Of a stretch of 53,996 nucleotides of DNA, positions 27,520 to 38,231 are shown piece by piece (the stretch's first letter is position 1; each line of letters starts with the position of its first letter). The stretch lies in contig BJOX01000103.1 of the NCBI GenBank assembly GCA_009731375.1, positions 711,138-765,133 on the forward strand, read 5' to 3'. The position numbers and the translations under genes were made by a program. A model generated the notes under the pieces. That model did no database searches, was not told where the DNA came from, and was given only the letters and a program-made list of their open reading frames with translations. The DNA is from Paulinella micropora. Taxonomy: Eukaryota; Cercozoa; Imbricatea; Euglyphida.

Positions 27520-28690
27520 ATACCTTGCTATAGCGGTAGGGAAGACTGGGAAGACTTTCAACGAAGCCTGATGCTAGAGGCAGTTAGAAAGGACCTTAAA
27601 GGAGGTTTTGAGGACCTAAAAGGACATAAGTTGGAAGTCCATCATGCTAACCTCCGTAGGTTGCACATGGCAGATAAGACAGTGCCGGAATACATGAGGC
27701 TGTGGGGGAAACATGCCAAGAAGAAAGCAATATCAGCAACAGCAAGCAGCAGCAATGCAGATGGATCGTTAATCAGTGCATTAGGGCTGCAAGAGACTGG
27801 AAGCATGGAAGAGGAGGAGAATAATGTGCCAGATTTAGAGGATAGGGATGAGGAGGAAGATGAAAGCTCAGAAGAAGACTCTGAGGAGGCAGAGGAGCAA
27901 GAAGAGAGCACAGACAATACTGATAGACGTGAGTCTGCCTCAAGAAAATACGAGGAAGAAAAGAAAGGAAGATTGACCACGGTTCGCTCTAGATCCTCGT
28001 CCCTCCCCAGTTTGTCTGGCAGCGCAGATGGAAGTGGAAGCATAGGAGCAAAAGGACAATCTACAGCTTCTCTCACTACGACAACTGCAACGGCAAAGAA
28101 GAAGAGTGCTAAGGTGCTCAAGCAAAGCGTAAAGACAGGCAGCTAGTGGCAAGCTATGATGCAAGCTTAGTGGCGGTGAGAGAGAAACGAGTGGCTGCAA
28201 CGGCAAAGAAGAAGAGTGCTGAGGTGCTCAAGCAAAAGCGTAAAGACAGGCAGCTAGTGGCAAGCTATGATGCAAGCTTAGTGGTGGCGGTGAGAGAGAA
28301 ACGAGTGGAACTATTCAGGCTCATCTACAACCACTTGCTAGGTGAGGCAGAGGCTGGTAACAGACTTGGTGAGGGATGGAACGCCGGAATTTGGACAGCA
28401 GCCTGACGCCATGTGGAAAAGGCTGAAGGACCGGTTTGGGAAGGGTAACCCTAGTGACCTGCTTGAAAAGCAGAGAAAGATGGCTAGGTGGGAGTTCAAT
28501 TCTTTTACCCAGTATGAAGGTCGGTAAGGGAACAGCTGTCAAAGACGGGGCATCACCCCTCAGACCTGAGCTTTGAACAAATCATTCGTGATGCCATCAT
28601 GTGCTTTAAGATGCGGGACAAGGAAGTCCAAAATGACTGGAAGCAGTGGCTACTGGCTGCTGACTTTGAGAAGGACAAATAGTCGTGGGA
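27520..28690 (+). pseudogene. copia Gag N-terminal region (broken)
   Basis: An open stretch reads WEDFQRSLMLEAVRKDLKGG at its start, then an acidic Ser/Glu-rich segment (DEEEDESSEEDSEEAEEQEE) and a basic TATAKKKSAKVLKQ segment. After frameshifts it continues with MWKRLKDRFGKGNPSDLLEK and SDLSFEQIIRDAIMCFKMRD, a pattern typical of copia Gag (W..L...F...........L...). A segment of about 108 bases is duplicated in tandem (about 28085-28192 and 28194-28302). One base lost in the first copy (AAA-GCG against AAAAGCG) shifts the frame. Stops follow near 28147 and 28525. Gag would form the virus-like particle around the element RNA. Confidence 0.7.
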
Positions 28691-28734
28691 CGTGCATCAA
28701 TGGTGGCAGGAGTTGAAGAAGAAGGCAAAGGACA

Positions 28735-29493
28735 TTGACCTGCAGAAGGAGAGAGAGAGAGAGAAAGGCCAATAAGAAGGCGAAGTCCAATGCAGCTAAG
28801 ATCGAAAAGAAGAAGCCCTTCTCTACCCCATGTATGTACTTCAAGAAAGGGAAGTGCAAGAAAGGAAGAGAGTGCAAATACCTCCACCTTAATGATAAGC
28901 TGAAGGGTATCTGCTTTCTCTTCAGCAAGGAAGGGGATTGCAAGTTTGGAAGCAAGTGCAAGTTTTCCCATGCTGAAAAGGTGAAGAAGGATGGAGGGGG
29001 TACTAGGGGTAGTGACGATCAGGGCGGCACTAAACGCACACAGAAAGGTATGAAGGATAAGAGCAAGAGGGAGAAAACGTGCTTCAACTGCAAGGGCAAG
29101 GGACATTATGCCTCTAACCGCAAGAAGCCTTGCTTACGGTGCGGGGGGGATCATCCCCTCCCTAAGTGCACCCATGGCCCGGATGGAGGGGGAGAGCAGC
29201 CCGGAGCCAAAGCCAAAGCGGACATGGTGAAGAAGAAATCCCCAGGAGCGGACAGCAGTGACAGCTCCGGAGAGGTTGCCGATGAGGATCGTAACTGTGC
29301 CTTCAGCTTACTTCAGCAGCGAAAGGCAGCTCGGGCCTACATGTTCAAAAGGGGCAGGAGCACGACGGCGAGTAAAGGTGAGGTAGAGCCCACGCTCTCG
29401 ATGGGTGTGAATGCGGCTCCTCAGGAAGAAAGCCGTGAGCTCGTCAGCCTTCCCAGTCCACAGAGTGAGGCAAAGGGGTGTTCCCGGAGGTGA
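28735..29493 (+). pseudogene. copia Gag nucleocapsid with CCCH and CCHC zinc fingers
   Basis: Open for 252 codons. It has two CCCH fingers, CMYFKKGKCKKGRECKYLH (C-x7-C-x5-C-x3-H) and CFLFSKEGDCKFGSKCKFSH (C-x8-C-x5-C-x3-H), then two CCHC-type knuckles. The first knuckle, CFNCKGKGHYASN, has Arg where the fourth ligand Cys should be; the second, CLRCGGDHPLPKC, is complete. CCHC knuckles bind element RNA in Gag; CCHC plus tandem CCCH in one copia Gag is unusual and, to my memory, occurs in dinoflagellate copia elements. The tail is Ser/acidic. The stretch is open but is out of frame with the Gag part before it. Confidence 0.8.
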
Positions 29494-32150
29494 GCAACTT
29501 CGAGGAGTTTCACAACTTCGTAAAAGCTTTGACTGCTCCCAGGGAAAACGACACTACACCTACACTGGAGGCAGAGCAGAGGCACGAGAGGCAGGGGGAG
29601 AGCTGAAGGAGATCGCGGAGGAAGGTGGTTTGAGCGGGGCTGCCGCGCCCAATGCGGGTGGCCCTGCAGAGGATCCCACTTACTACTCCCGATTGGCTGA
29701 GGCAGCGGAATGTCTTCTCAATGCTGGCTACGATTACATTCCAGTACGAGCGAGCGATTGTATGACTGACGGGGGGGTGAAGGCAATCCCAGGGCCTCTG
29801 CCGGGTCAAACTCCAAGCGAGCTCGAGGAGAAGGAGAAGAGAAAAAGAAGGAGATTAGAAGAGTGGGAGCCGTGGCAATACTCTATCTCTCAGGATAGCG
29901 AGGCGTCGGATGACCCCAGTTCGGAGGATGAAGAGGAAGCTCCGATTGCGGTGCGACAATATCGGGACGGTGGTGGTGTAACGCATGAGTTCCGGCACTA
30001 TGGGACGAGGAAGGCTGGTAACCTTCGGTGTGCCAATGGGGCCGACGGAGTGGATACCTCCGTCCTGGTACCGCCACATACCAACAGGACCGGGTCTAGT
30101 GGACCAGTACGTGGAGTGGCAACTCAACTGGAAGGAATTTAGAAGGCTCCGGGATGGAACCGGCCTGCCTAGAGCGATGATGGTGAAGGCAACCGGGGAG
30201 TACACGTAAGTCCGGCACCGGGGAGAGCAAGACAACGACTACTCCTCAAACACCCGATTCCATTTATTCACTACCCGAACCTTTGAAGTACGGTCCGGAG
30301 ACCTACGAGATACCGCCCCAACACCTACGTCATGAAGATGACGAGCCCGTCGGAGTGGTGGAAGCGCTTGGAAGGGAGGTGCCACGGTTCGACGTTTGGA
30401 AGGGATCGGTGCATGAGAACCAGGAAGGAGGCTGTGGAGTCAGAATACCAACAGGTAAGGGCTGACGCTGCCGGACTACTCACCGGGGACATGTTGTTTT
30501 GCACTAACCATCAAGATAAGAGAGAGCGCTATTACGTGGAGGAGAGCATTCGTGCTAAGTCGCGGGAATGGGCGCTGATGCCAGCATATTGGCTGGTGAT
30601 CGAGATGGAGGAGCGTGGCCTCGGACACGAGCCAAGCCGGACAAGATGGTGGAGCATCTAACTCGGCAAGAAGCCCAAAAGCGGGGGGTGAACTGGGACA
30701 GATCATCTGTACCCATCATATTCACTATCCTGAGGGAGGAGTCAGGGGTGCTCTACAATTGGGACATCAATCGGGATAAGATGAAGTGGGAAGAGCCGGG
30801 AGTCCCAAGGAACCGGAAGGTGTACCGAGAAAGGGTGCCCTATCGTACGGTGAAAGCGGTTGTAACGCAATACCGGGCAATGAAGGACCCAGTCCATGCC
30901 GGGAGGTTCGACTCTGACTTAAAGCGCGTGGGGTTAGTAAGAGATCAAGGTCCCGTGACACCGATAGTAGCTAAGGTCAGAAAGGCTCAGTCTCCAGTTA
31001 CGGAGGAAGCAATGCCCCGCTAACTCCGAAGGTGGAAGGAAGGACCGCAGAGACAGTGACGACGGGCCCAGTGGAGAGCCGGGGACCAGAAGCACCCGGC
31101 CCAGGGAACGTAAAGCCAGAGATGCTGGCTACGCCTGAGGAGGTAAAAGACCCGTTGGTGCACCTGGAAAACGGAAGTACCCCGTGGCGCGAACACATGG
31201 CGGAGCTTTATGGAAGCGTTCGGGAGGATTCCACTGAGGTGCTGGAGGAGTCAGAAGATTCAAAGGACCCCGGAAGAGGGGATGACACAGTGTCATTGGT
31301 GACACAAGTTCGAGCGGCTGCGCCGTACGATACCCCAAAGGCTCAGAAATTCAAGGCTGAGATGGGAAGGGCGCTGGCGCACATTAAGGGGCAACTAACT
31401 CCAACTAAGCCAAAGCAACTGGATTACTCGCGTGATGGGGAGATGCGCACAAGGGTGCTCCGGCACCTGCGGAAGCGGGCAATTTTCATGGCTGAGCTCT
31501 ACAATGAAGACATACGAGCCGTGGGTATACGTATAGATCAGATTGAAGAGGTGCAGCAACTCATCACCAAATTGAAAGTTGCCGAGAAGCGGGTATGGGG
31601 AAAAGAAGAACGCAAGGAGGGCGTACCCCTTCAAGACGCGGCCCAGGGTCAGCCCACTCCAGGGGGAGCATCGAGCCCGGGTAAGCAGCCAGTTGAGGTG
31701 GAGCTGGAGCTGGGACGGGACCTAGTAAGCGAAAAGGAAAAAATACGGCGTCTGGAAGTGATAATGGAACAGCAAAATGAGGTAAACCAGAATCGGGTGG
31801 GATGGCCGCCCAAGTTGGGTGATCACCAAAAGGGCCTACAGGATTTCGAAGTCAGATGGCAAGAATACGTAGGTTTACTATGCCGTTGGTCTACTGGTTG
31901 GCCTTTTCCGTGCAATAAGCCGAGGTTCCCTGCGCACTGGAACCCTAAGCCCTGGAGAATAGCCGGAGCTTGGCAGAAGCGTCCTAAGCCTTATTGGCTG
32001 CGGCCGCTAGGGGGAGGCGACATGCCCGAGCATGTAGTGGTCTACGCCGGAGGAGCCCAGGGGGAGCCCGAACAAGTCCCGGAAGCGGAAATGGAAGTGA
32101 TCCGGATGATGCTCAATCGAGCACTGATGGGACGGGATCAGCGAGGGGCG
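29494..32150 (+). pseudogene. long linker between Gag and protease of the copia element
   Basis: About 2.6 kb of GC-rich sequence with partly open + frames (29411-30142, 30568-31023, 31032-32312) that break and resume. The pieces are charged and low in hydrophobic cores, e.g. EEKEKRKRRRLEEWEPWQ and a helical RKRAIFMAELYNEDIRA. I recognise no domain. Copia elements usually have a much shorter stretch here, so this may be an extra, element-specific region. Several frames match in composition (high Arg, Glu, Gly), suggesting one ancestral reading frame broken by indels. Confidence 0.5.
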
Positions 32151-32284
32151 ATGCGACCGGGCAAGGTACCGGACCCCATGCTGGACTCGGGGGCGGTGTC
32201 AGACATGGCCCCACCAAGCTACAAAGCGTTCATGAACGAGCATGACACGGGCACCCGAAGGTGTGCAGCAGAGACAACCAGTCC
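32151..32284 (+). pseudogene. copia aspartic protease, N-terminal half
   Basis: The + frame reads DPMLDSGAVSDMAPPSYKAF. The DSGA motif (Asp codon at 32184-32186) is the catalytic triad of copia-type pepsin-fold proteases (D-[ST]-G-[AS]). The open frame then runs into sequence that is antisense to integrase, so the protease is interrupted near 32280. The other half is found about 700 bases downstream. Confidence 0.75.
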
Positions 32285-32975
32285 ACCTCCTTTTCATACG
32301 GAAACAATGTGAACAGTCTCGGCTCGGTGCCCCCAGGCGGCGGCGACAAGTTGTGTAGCAGTCCCACGTGCAGTAGGGCATAGCCCAAGTACACATATGG
32401 CAACTGCGCCCTCTTTAGCAGCTTCCGTGCGCCCGCCCAAATATGCTTCTGCGATACCTCAACTACGCTTGCTTGTTCGGATCATTCCGTACAGCGTACT
32501 GCGGTCGTACCACGCTCTCACTCAGGTCGTTAAACACCTGTGGTCGCTAGTAGGCTCCATCGCCGCGTATCTGTTTCACCCGATTTCCCGTCTGGGTTGG
32601 ACTCATCTTGAAGACCTTGCTAGCCACCAAGGACTGCCTCTGCATTTCCGCATTAATTAGCAGCTCCAAGTTGGTGTACCCCACGGAGTCTTCCACCATT
32701 GCCATGAGACACCGTTCACCGTTGAGTAGCGGTTGCGCCAGTAGGGCTGAAGTGTCCACGGACCAGCCCTCACCCGTCCCCTTCATGCGCGTACCATGGG
32801 CATTCGATCGGTGGGGTGGCTTCTGGGCGCGGCCGCCGGACACTCCTTGCTCACATCCTTGTTGACGTTTATTAACTTCACGTCATGCGCTTTAGCGATG
32901 GCTTGTAGCTTGGCGGCAGCGGGATCATGAAAGATGCGATGTAGAAGCCCCGTGTCCTACTCCTTCTTTTTCACC
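32285..32975 (-). pseudogene. copia integrase core, inverted inside the protease
   Basis: On the - strand, reading from 32975 downward: an HHCC-like zinc segment (LLHRIFHD, later KECPAAAP), then GWSVDTSALLAQPLLNGERC carrying the first catalytic Asp, then GNRVKQIRGDGAY carrying the second Asp, then, after frameshifts, ARKLLKRAQLPYVYLGYALL and FPYEKEV. The order and spacing fit the Ty1/copia integrase (rve family DDE). All other domains of the element are on the + strand, so about 690 bases have been inverted and displaced. The integrase C-terminal part remains on the + strand at 33290 onward. The third acid is not located. Confidence 0.75.
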
Positions 32976-33260
32976 TTGTCGAGGTGAGGCGCGAAGTGAA
33001 GGAGTTCAGCGCTGTGGGGGGGACCGCACGGATGGAAGCGCATGGAAACTACAGACTACCTACTCTGAGAGGGGATGGACGAGACGGAAGCATGCCTCTC
33101 AAGGAGGTATGGGTAGGAGAGCATCTTACGGAGTTGCTTGTGTCGGGACCAAAACTAATGCTAGACGGCTATACTTTAGTGCTGCGAAAAGATTCGCCCT
33201 ACATCACTAGGACGGTGGTCCCCGACGTGAAAGAGGAAGCGAAGGACGCAGTGCCACTAC
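32976..33260 (+). pseudogene. copia protease C-terminal half
   Basis: The + frame contains FSAVGGTARMEAHGNYRLP, then LKEVWVGEHLTELLVSGPKL and LDGYTLVLRKDSPYI. This matches the segment after the catalytic DSG in copia proteases (..G.G...L.......L..V..V..L..NLLS...L...G). It is directly continuous with the integrase C-terminal region, which should not adjoin protease, confirming loss or displacement of the integrase core from this point. Confidence 0.65.
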
Positions 33261-33289
33261 TGTACTTCGACCATGAAGACTCGGTGATC

Positions 33290-33960
33290 CGGTTTCCATC
33301 CAGCTCTACGGAGGAACAGCATTTTGGACTACCAGTGCTGGATAAGAAGTACCGTGGCTTGCGAAAGGAAGAGGATCGCTCTTTACCGGCCGCGTGGATG
33401 GGACTAGATCTCGAAACGTCGGCGCACATAGTGTTGGTCCAGGGGGAGATCAAGAGGTGGCGGGATGTGATCAATTTCGATGAAGATCAGCCTGCCTGGC
33501 CCATCATCCTTCAAATTTGGAAGGCCTCCGGTCTGAAGCTGGACGAAGCTCTGGGTTGTCCGATCAGTGACGACATGGAGGAGGTATTCGTGAAACCGGA
33601 AGCGAGCGATGACAGCGATCGCATGGTTGCAGTCAAGGAGGAGAAAGAAGAGGAGGGCAAGTTGAGACTGCCCGAGCCGGACGAATCCACGGAGGAACTG
33701 CGGGAGGTAACCCGTGGCATGAGCGTTGAAGTACCGGCGAAGGAATGGGGATGGAATTGGGCAAAACGAACCTATGGCCCAGAGTGGAAACGCAAGACGA
33801 GAAAAGGGGCTGTAGAAGGGGAATGCGAACCTATCAGGAAAGGCAAGAAGTTGCAGCCGGCACATTTTGTACGCTTTGAAGGCGAGGAGACGAAGAACGA
33901 GGTAGAGCGAGTCCAGCACGGAAATACTCAAGTGGGCGGTGAGGGAGCGAGCGTTGGCGG
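33290..33960 (+). pseudogene. copia integrase C-terminal region and linker to RT
   Basis: LPAAWMGLDLETSAHIVLVQ followed by GEIKRWRDVINFDED matches the end of copia integrases (..F.GY......Y.V.........RDV.F.E). An acidic linker (VKEEKEEEGKLRLPEPDEST) and a basic segment (PEWKRKTRKG) follow, like the IN-RT linker. The frame is open from 32984 to 34015. Confidence 0.7.
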
Positions 33961-34860
33961 CTACCTTTACCCGCCCAGTGGCGGAAAAGGAGGCTACAGC
34001 GTCCGGGAAGTTTGAGGATGCCCGAGCTCAGGAGATTGCTACCCTATGGGCACAAGGATGCTTACGGAGGCGCAATCAGGAGTCCGTACCAGCACGAGAC
34101 TTATGCCGGGGTAGATACGCTGACGCAATCAAGGAGTCGGGAGGAAAGGTATTGAAATACAAGAGCCGCCTGGTAGCGAAGGGGTACTCAATGGTACAAG
34201 GGGAACATTACGGACAACGTACGTTCCCGACCCCATGTACTATGACGATACTTGGCTTCTTTATGTTGGTAACCTTCTACGATCTGGTGCTGGGCAAGTT
34301 CGACGTAGGCACGGCCTAAATCGAGGCTGAGATCGAAGAGGAAGGGATGCAGCCCTTCTACCTGGTACCACCTTTTGGCTTCGAAGAGGAAGGCTATGTC
34401 TGGAGATGGTTCGGGCGCTCTACGGGAGACCGGACGCAGGAAGGAAATGGTGGATGCAAGTGCTGGTGCCATTTATGGTATCTCAAGGATTTGAGCAGCA
34501 TAAGGCTTTCCAGTGTTTCTTCTTCCGGTGGCGAGCGGGGCAAGACAGGCCCGACGTGGGATTCGTTCATGTGGATGACATCATGATGTGATTCAGCAAC
34601 GAAGAAGCGAAAGCTGAGTTTAAAGCGGCAGGGGAAGGCCGTTTCAAGGTGTTCAAGAGCGAATTGCCAACAGGTGTGGTCGGAATCGACATCGAAGATG
34701 GCCGACACCCGGAGTTGGGACGAACCATCAAGTTGTTCCAGGAGACGTTTATTCGGGAGGCCAGCGAACGTCTCAAGACTAAGGAGTTATCACCGGTGGA
34801 CTCACCCTGGTTGATGCCCGGGTATAGAGAAGGAGTTCCCAGCGTGATGGAGGAGTTCTC
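33961..34860 (+). pseudogene. copia reverse transcriptase (broken)
   Basis: Conserved blocks in order: YKSRLVAKGYSMVQGEHYGQ (K.RLVAKG), FYDLVLGKFDVGTA (D.V first catalytic Asp; a stop follows in place of the usual Phe), FYLVPPFGFEEEGYVW, then in another frame VRALYGRPDAGRKWW (LYGLKQA.R.W block), then VGFVHVDDIMM, the VDD catalytic pair. A TGA follows VDDIMM and the frame resumes with FSNEEAKAEFK and VVGIDIEDG. At least two stops and two frameshifts make it inactive. RT copies element RNA into DNA. Confidence 0.82.
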
Positions 34861-35039
34861 CCCTTATCACATATGCGGAATCTTGATTTGGGTCAGAGTG
34901 ACTCGACACGAGACGCTGGGGCCGGTGCGGGAGACGGCGCGCTTCACATCCAAGCCGGAGGAGTTCCCCTTTCAGGAGGCGGAGCAGGTGATGGCGGCGG
35001 TATCTTCAAGGGACTGCAAAGCGCGGAGTTCGCTTTTAC

Positions 35040-35715
35040 CAGAAGGAGAGCACGCGCTTGACGTTGTACCTGGATGCGAATTGGAAAGGAGACTGGGGAG
35101 ATCGACGCGCGCGCCTCGCCGTGATACACTTTATGCTAGGGGGTTCGGTGAATCCGGTGTGCATGAAGCGCACCATCACTGTGGAACTACCAAAACCACG
35201 TGGGCCGCGGAGCAAGGAACGGCGGGAAAAGCTATTGGCTAAGCAACCTGCGTTGATAGCGGAGGCGATGGGGACGTTACCGCCTCCCGCCGTCAGGAAA
35301 AGATGCAGGAGGGTCACGTGCGAATGGAAGCGCCTCCGGAAGAATCGACCTGTGAGGCAGAGATCTACGCGTTGGCCGCGTGCCTGCACGGTCCGACCAG
35401 GAAAAGATTGTGAATTTTATCAACGGAATCGCAGAGGGGAGAGTGGCTAAGGACTTGGCCAAGCAAGGGTGGGGTAAGCCACCTGTGGTGTACGAAGACA
35501 ACAAAGGGGCCATTGATCTGGCCACCACCAACATTTATCGCTGAGAAGTTGCATCATATTGATCTACGCTACGCCTACGTCAACACGATGATTCTGGCGG
35601 GAAAGGCGTTGTTGGAGAAGATAGGTTCCGCCGACAACTACGGCGATGCCAACACAAAGCGGCAGCGGGCACCGAAGTATGCGAAGATGACTGGAAGGAT
35701 TTCACAACCGTGATC
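35040..35715 (+). pseudogene. copia RNase H (broken)
   Basis: LTLYLDANWKGDWGDRRARL matches the copia L..Y.DADWAGD....S block with the first Asp. After frame changes come a CEAEIYALAACLHG segment (the E.EY.AL block), VVYEDNKGAIDLATTN (DN block), and LHHIDLRYAYVNTMI with NYGDANTKR (KHIDI.YHF..E and AD..TK blocks). The last open piece ends at 35713. RNase H removes RNA template during reverse transcription. Confidence 0.8.
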
Positions 35716-35772
35716 AGTAAAGCTTAATGACGGACTGAGACTTCTGTGCGAGTCGTTGGTATTAACGCCATC

Positions 35773-35781
35773 AAGGGGGAG
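35773..35781 (+). promoter_or_regulatory. polypurine tract of the copia element
   Basis: AAGGGGGAG sits immediately before the right LTR, the position where plus-strand DNA priming occurs in LTR retrotransposons. Confidence 0.7.
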
Positions 35782-35782
35782 C

Positions 35783-36122
35783 TAAGGAAGTTAGTCAGGG
35801 TGATGGGATTAATACAACCGGTAAATACGTTAGTTAATAATTATAGTTATTACTTGAACAGTATAGTTCATAGTGTGGAAAAAGTAATAATTACTGGTGT
35901 GGGTGGCAGTGGTGGCACAAATGCCAATATGTCACGTATGGACACCTGAAATTTCAGACTTAGAGACCTCTTCGAGCTGTTTCGTTCGTTTGGCGTGCTT
36001 TTGTCTGTGTTGAGTGATTTTCCTATTAAAGAACGTTTGGAGCTGGTTATTTAGTCAACCGGGGACGCCTGGGAGACGTTGAACCTGCTTCTTATATCGC
36101 AAATACTGCTCAACTTCTTCAG
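35783..36122 (+). repeat. right LTR of the copia element
   Basis: TAAGGAAGTTAGTCAGGG to CAACTTCTTCAG. It is collinear with the left LTR with scattered substitutions and small indels, including an 11-base insertion (TACTTGAACAG) absent from the left copy. Confidence 0.9.
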
Positions 36123-36127
36123 TTCCC
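36123..36127. repeat. target site duplication, right copy (TTCCC)
   Basis: Same five bases as at 26636-26640. Confidence 0.85.
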
Positions 36128-36777
36128 GGGCCACTGAACGATTTTTTATACATATAACTTGTTGAAGAACGCTTGCTTCAAGCTGATGAATATAAAAACT
36201 TGATTTGAAATCATACTTTAATGTTTTGAAATTCCGAGTCTTTTCAGAATTCAAGTAGTATAATCAAAGTGATTTTTCCTCTTACGCTTCCCACTCGTAT
36301 CATACCGTGAGTGACGGTATATCAATAATGAGTCATTATGATAGTTAACTTTCACTGAAACAGATATATCAGTAAAAAACCTCCACTTAAACTTCATTTA
36401 GTTTAGACAAAAATAAGTTCCCTTTTCCACTGAACAACAGTTAATCAGCTGTTGATATATTATGAAACTGTTTCTTGGATAATCCGCCTGCCGGATCTCT
36501 TTCGTATCTGCTGCTGCTGTTGTTGTTGTGGTTGTGGTTGCTGCTGCTGCTCCTTAATAGTTCTTTTGCAGCCGCCGCTGGCTAAGTTGATGATATTTAG
36601 ATCATAGACTAAGTATCAACCCTGTATTGAGACCCCTTGAACGTTATTTTCCTTTCCCTTCATTTCTTTCCTTTCTTTACTTTCTTGTCTCTTTTTTTGC
36701 TTCGTTCTGCCTTTCTTTTCCTCGAAGAAGAAGAAGAAGAAGAAGAAGAAGAGGAAGAGAAAGAGGAAGAGGAAGTG

Positions 36778-36809
<32 letters not shown>

Positions 36810-36888
36810 AGAAGAAAGAAGAAGAAGAAGAAGAGGAAGAAGCAGAAGACGAAGAAGAAGAAGACGAAGAAGAAGACGAAGAAGAAGA
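36128..36888. other. AT-rich flank and start of GAA tract
   Basis: About 480 AT-rich unique bases with no supported frame, a small CTG/TTG tract (36505-36550), then pyrimidine-rich sequence leading to GAA/GAG triplets from 36725. Poly-Glu, poly-Lys and poly-Ser frames are triplet artefacts. The GAA tract continues into the palindrome arm. Confidence 0.7.
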
Positions 36889-37212
36889 CGAAGAAGAAGA
36901 AGAAGAAGAAGAAGAAGAAGAAGAAGAAGAAGAAGAAGAAGAAGAAGAAGAAGAAGACGAAGAAGACGAAGACGAAGAAGAAGAAGAAGAAGAAGAAGAA
37001 GAAGAAGAAGAAGAAGAAGAAGAAGAAGAAGAAGAAGAAGAAGATCTAGAAGACAAGAACAATCGCGAAGAAGAAGAAGAAGAAGAAGAGGAGGAGGAGG
37101 AGGATGAGGAGGAGGGAGAGAGAAGAGAAAGAGTCGCAAGTTCCTCTGCAATCGCATCTTAGCAGTCAGGCACATTGTAGTAAGCTATGCAGGTGCATAT
37201 CTCGGGAGTGAA

Positions 37213-37368
37213 CTACTGCAAGGCTTCATAAATTTCCGGCATGACACTTCGAGCATGCTCATGGAGCCTTGCCCATTCATTGTTTCTGCGCAGTAACGTT
37301 TCGATCGCCTGATTCCCTTCATTACCTATGTAGTCGCCGAGGTCCAGGCTAGTCAACGTGCTATTGAC
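37213..37368 (-). CDS. terminal exon of an LRR protein, left-arm copy
   Basis: Mirror image of the exon at 38232-38387. On the - strand an acceptor GTGTGCAG precedes VNSTLTSLDLGDYIGNEGNQ and the frame closes with TAG at 37213-37215. NSTLTSLDL.....GNEG.QAI..LLR.N is a ribonuclease-inhibitor/NLRC3-type leucine-rich repeat. The tail NEWARLHEHARSVMPEIYEA follows the last repeat. Upstream exons would lie beyond the palindrome centre and are not present, so this copy, or both, lacks its 5' gene. Confidence 0.65.
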   Translation of the reverse strand, partial: VNSTLTSLDLGDYIGNEGNQAIETLLRRNNEWARLHEHARSVMPEIYEALQ

Positions 37369-37566
37369 CTGCACACATGAAACACACATGCGATGCCATG
37401 CAACCGGGCCCCGGAAGCATTGTTAAAGCGAACTCTTCTGTATGCAATAGGCGAATGCAACTCTGCTGGAGCTCAGATGGAGTAAAACAGTGGACATTGC
37501 AACCCGCGCGGTAGCATTAGCATTAAAGTGATGCAATGATGTATGTACATATACATATATATGTAT

Positions 37567-37597
<31 letters not shown>

Positions 37598-38002
37598 GAT
37601 CATTTATGTTGGATAGACATGTCTATGTTGATTATAAAACAAGCATTAGAAACATAAAAAAACAACACAGGACACATCAAAAACAGACATTCAAATATAT
37701 CAAAAACATAACCTTGTTTTACAAAAAACGACAAACTGAGCACAATAAGAGAGATTTAGATAAAATAACGACAAAAACACCATTTTATTCCATAAAATTG
37801 TATATATACTTTGTATATATGGTTTTTGTCGTTATTTTATCTAAATCGCTCTCATTGTGCTCAGTTTGTCGTTTTTTGTAAAACAAGGTTATGTTTTTGA
37901 TATATTTGAATGTCTGTTTTTGATGTGTCCTGTGTTGTTTTTTTATGTTTCTAATGCTTGTTTTATAATATACATAGACATGTCTATCCAACATAAATGA
38001 TC

Positions 38003-38033
<31 letters not shown>

Positions 38034-38231
38034 ATACATATATATGTATATGTACATACATCATTGCATCACTTTAATGCTAATGCTACCGCGCGGGTTG
38101 CAATGTCCACTGTTTTACTCCATCTGAGCTCCAGCAGAGTTGCATTCGCCTATTGCATACAGAAGAGTTCGCTTTAACAATGCTTCCGGGGCCCGGTTGC
38201 ATGGCATCGCATGTGTGTTTCATGTGTGCAG

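Larger units (their letters stand above)
26641..36122 (+). mobile_element. Ty1/copia LTR retrotransposon, full length but decayed
   Basis: Two LTRs (330 and 340 bases) enclose Gag, protease, integrase, RT and RNase H remnants in copia order (integrase before RT), with a polypurine tract before the right LTR and a 5-base target duplication. By eye the LTRs differ at roughly 15-20 positions plus several indels, so the insertion is old. Frameshifts, stops, a tandem duplication in Gag and a displaced, inverted integrase core show it is inactive. Its left end and body lie on two contigs joined by a 10-N gap (27406), but the matching LTRs and target duplication support the join. Confidence 0.92.

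Noticed and set aside
31129-34776. Several antisense frames of 60-180 residues across the copia element
   Set aside because: They are shadows of the + strand GC-rich coding remnants; only the 32285-32975 antisense segment has real domain motifs.
36627-37175. Poly-Glu, poly-Arg, poly-Leu and poly-Ser frames in the GAA tract
   Set aside because: Triplet artefacts; the real coding signal nearby is the LRR exon on the other side of the arm.
37606-37994. Mirror-image frames of about 90 and 70 residues across the palindrome centre
   Set aside because: They read through the inverted repeat in both directions, are Lys/Thr/Ile-rich as expected for AT-rich sequence, and have no family resemblance.
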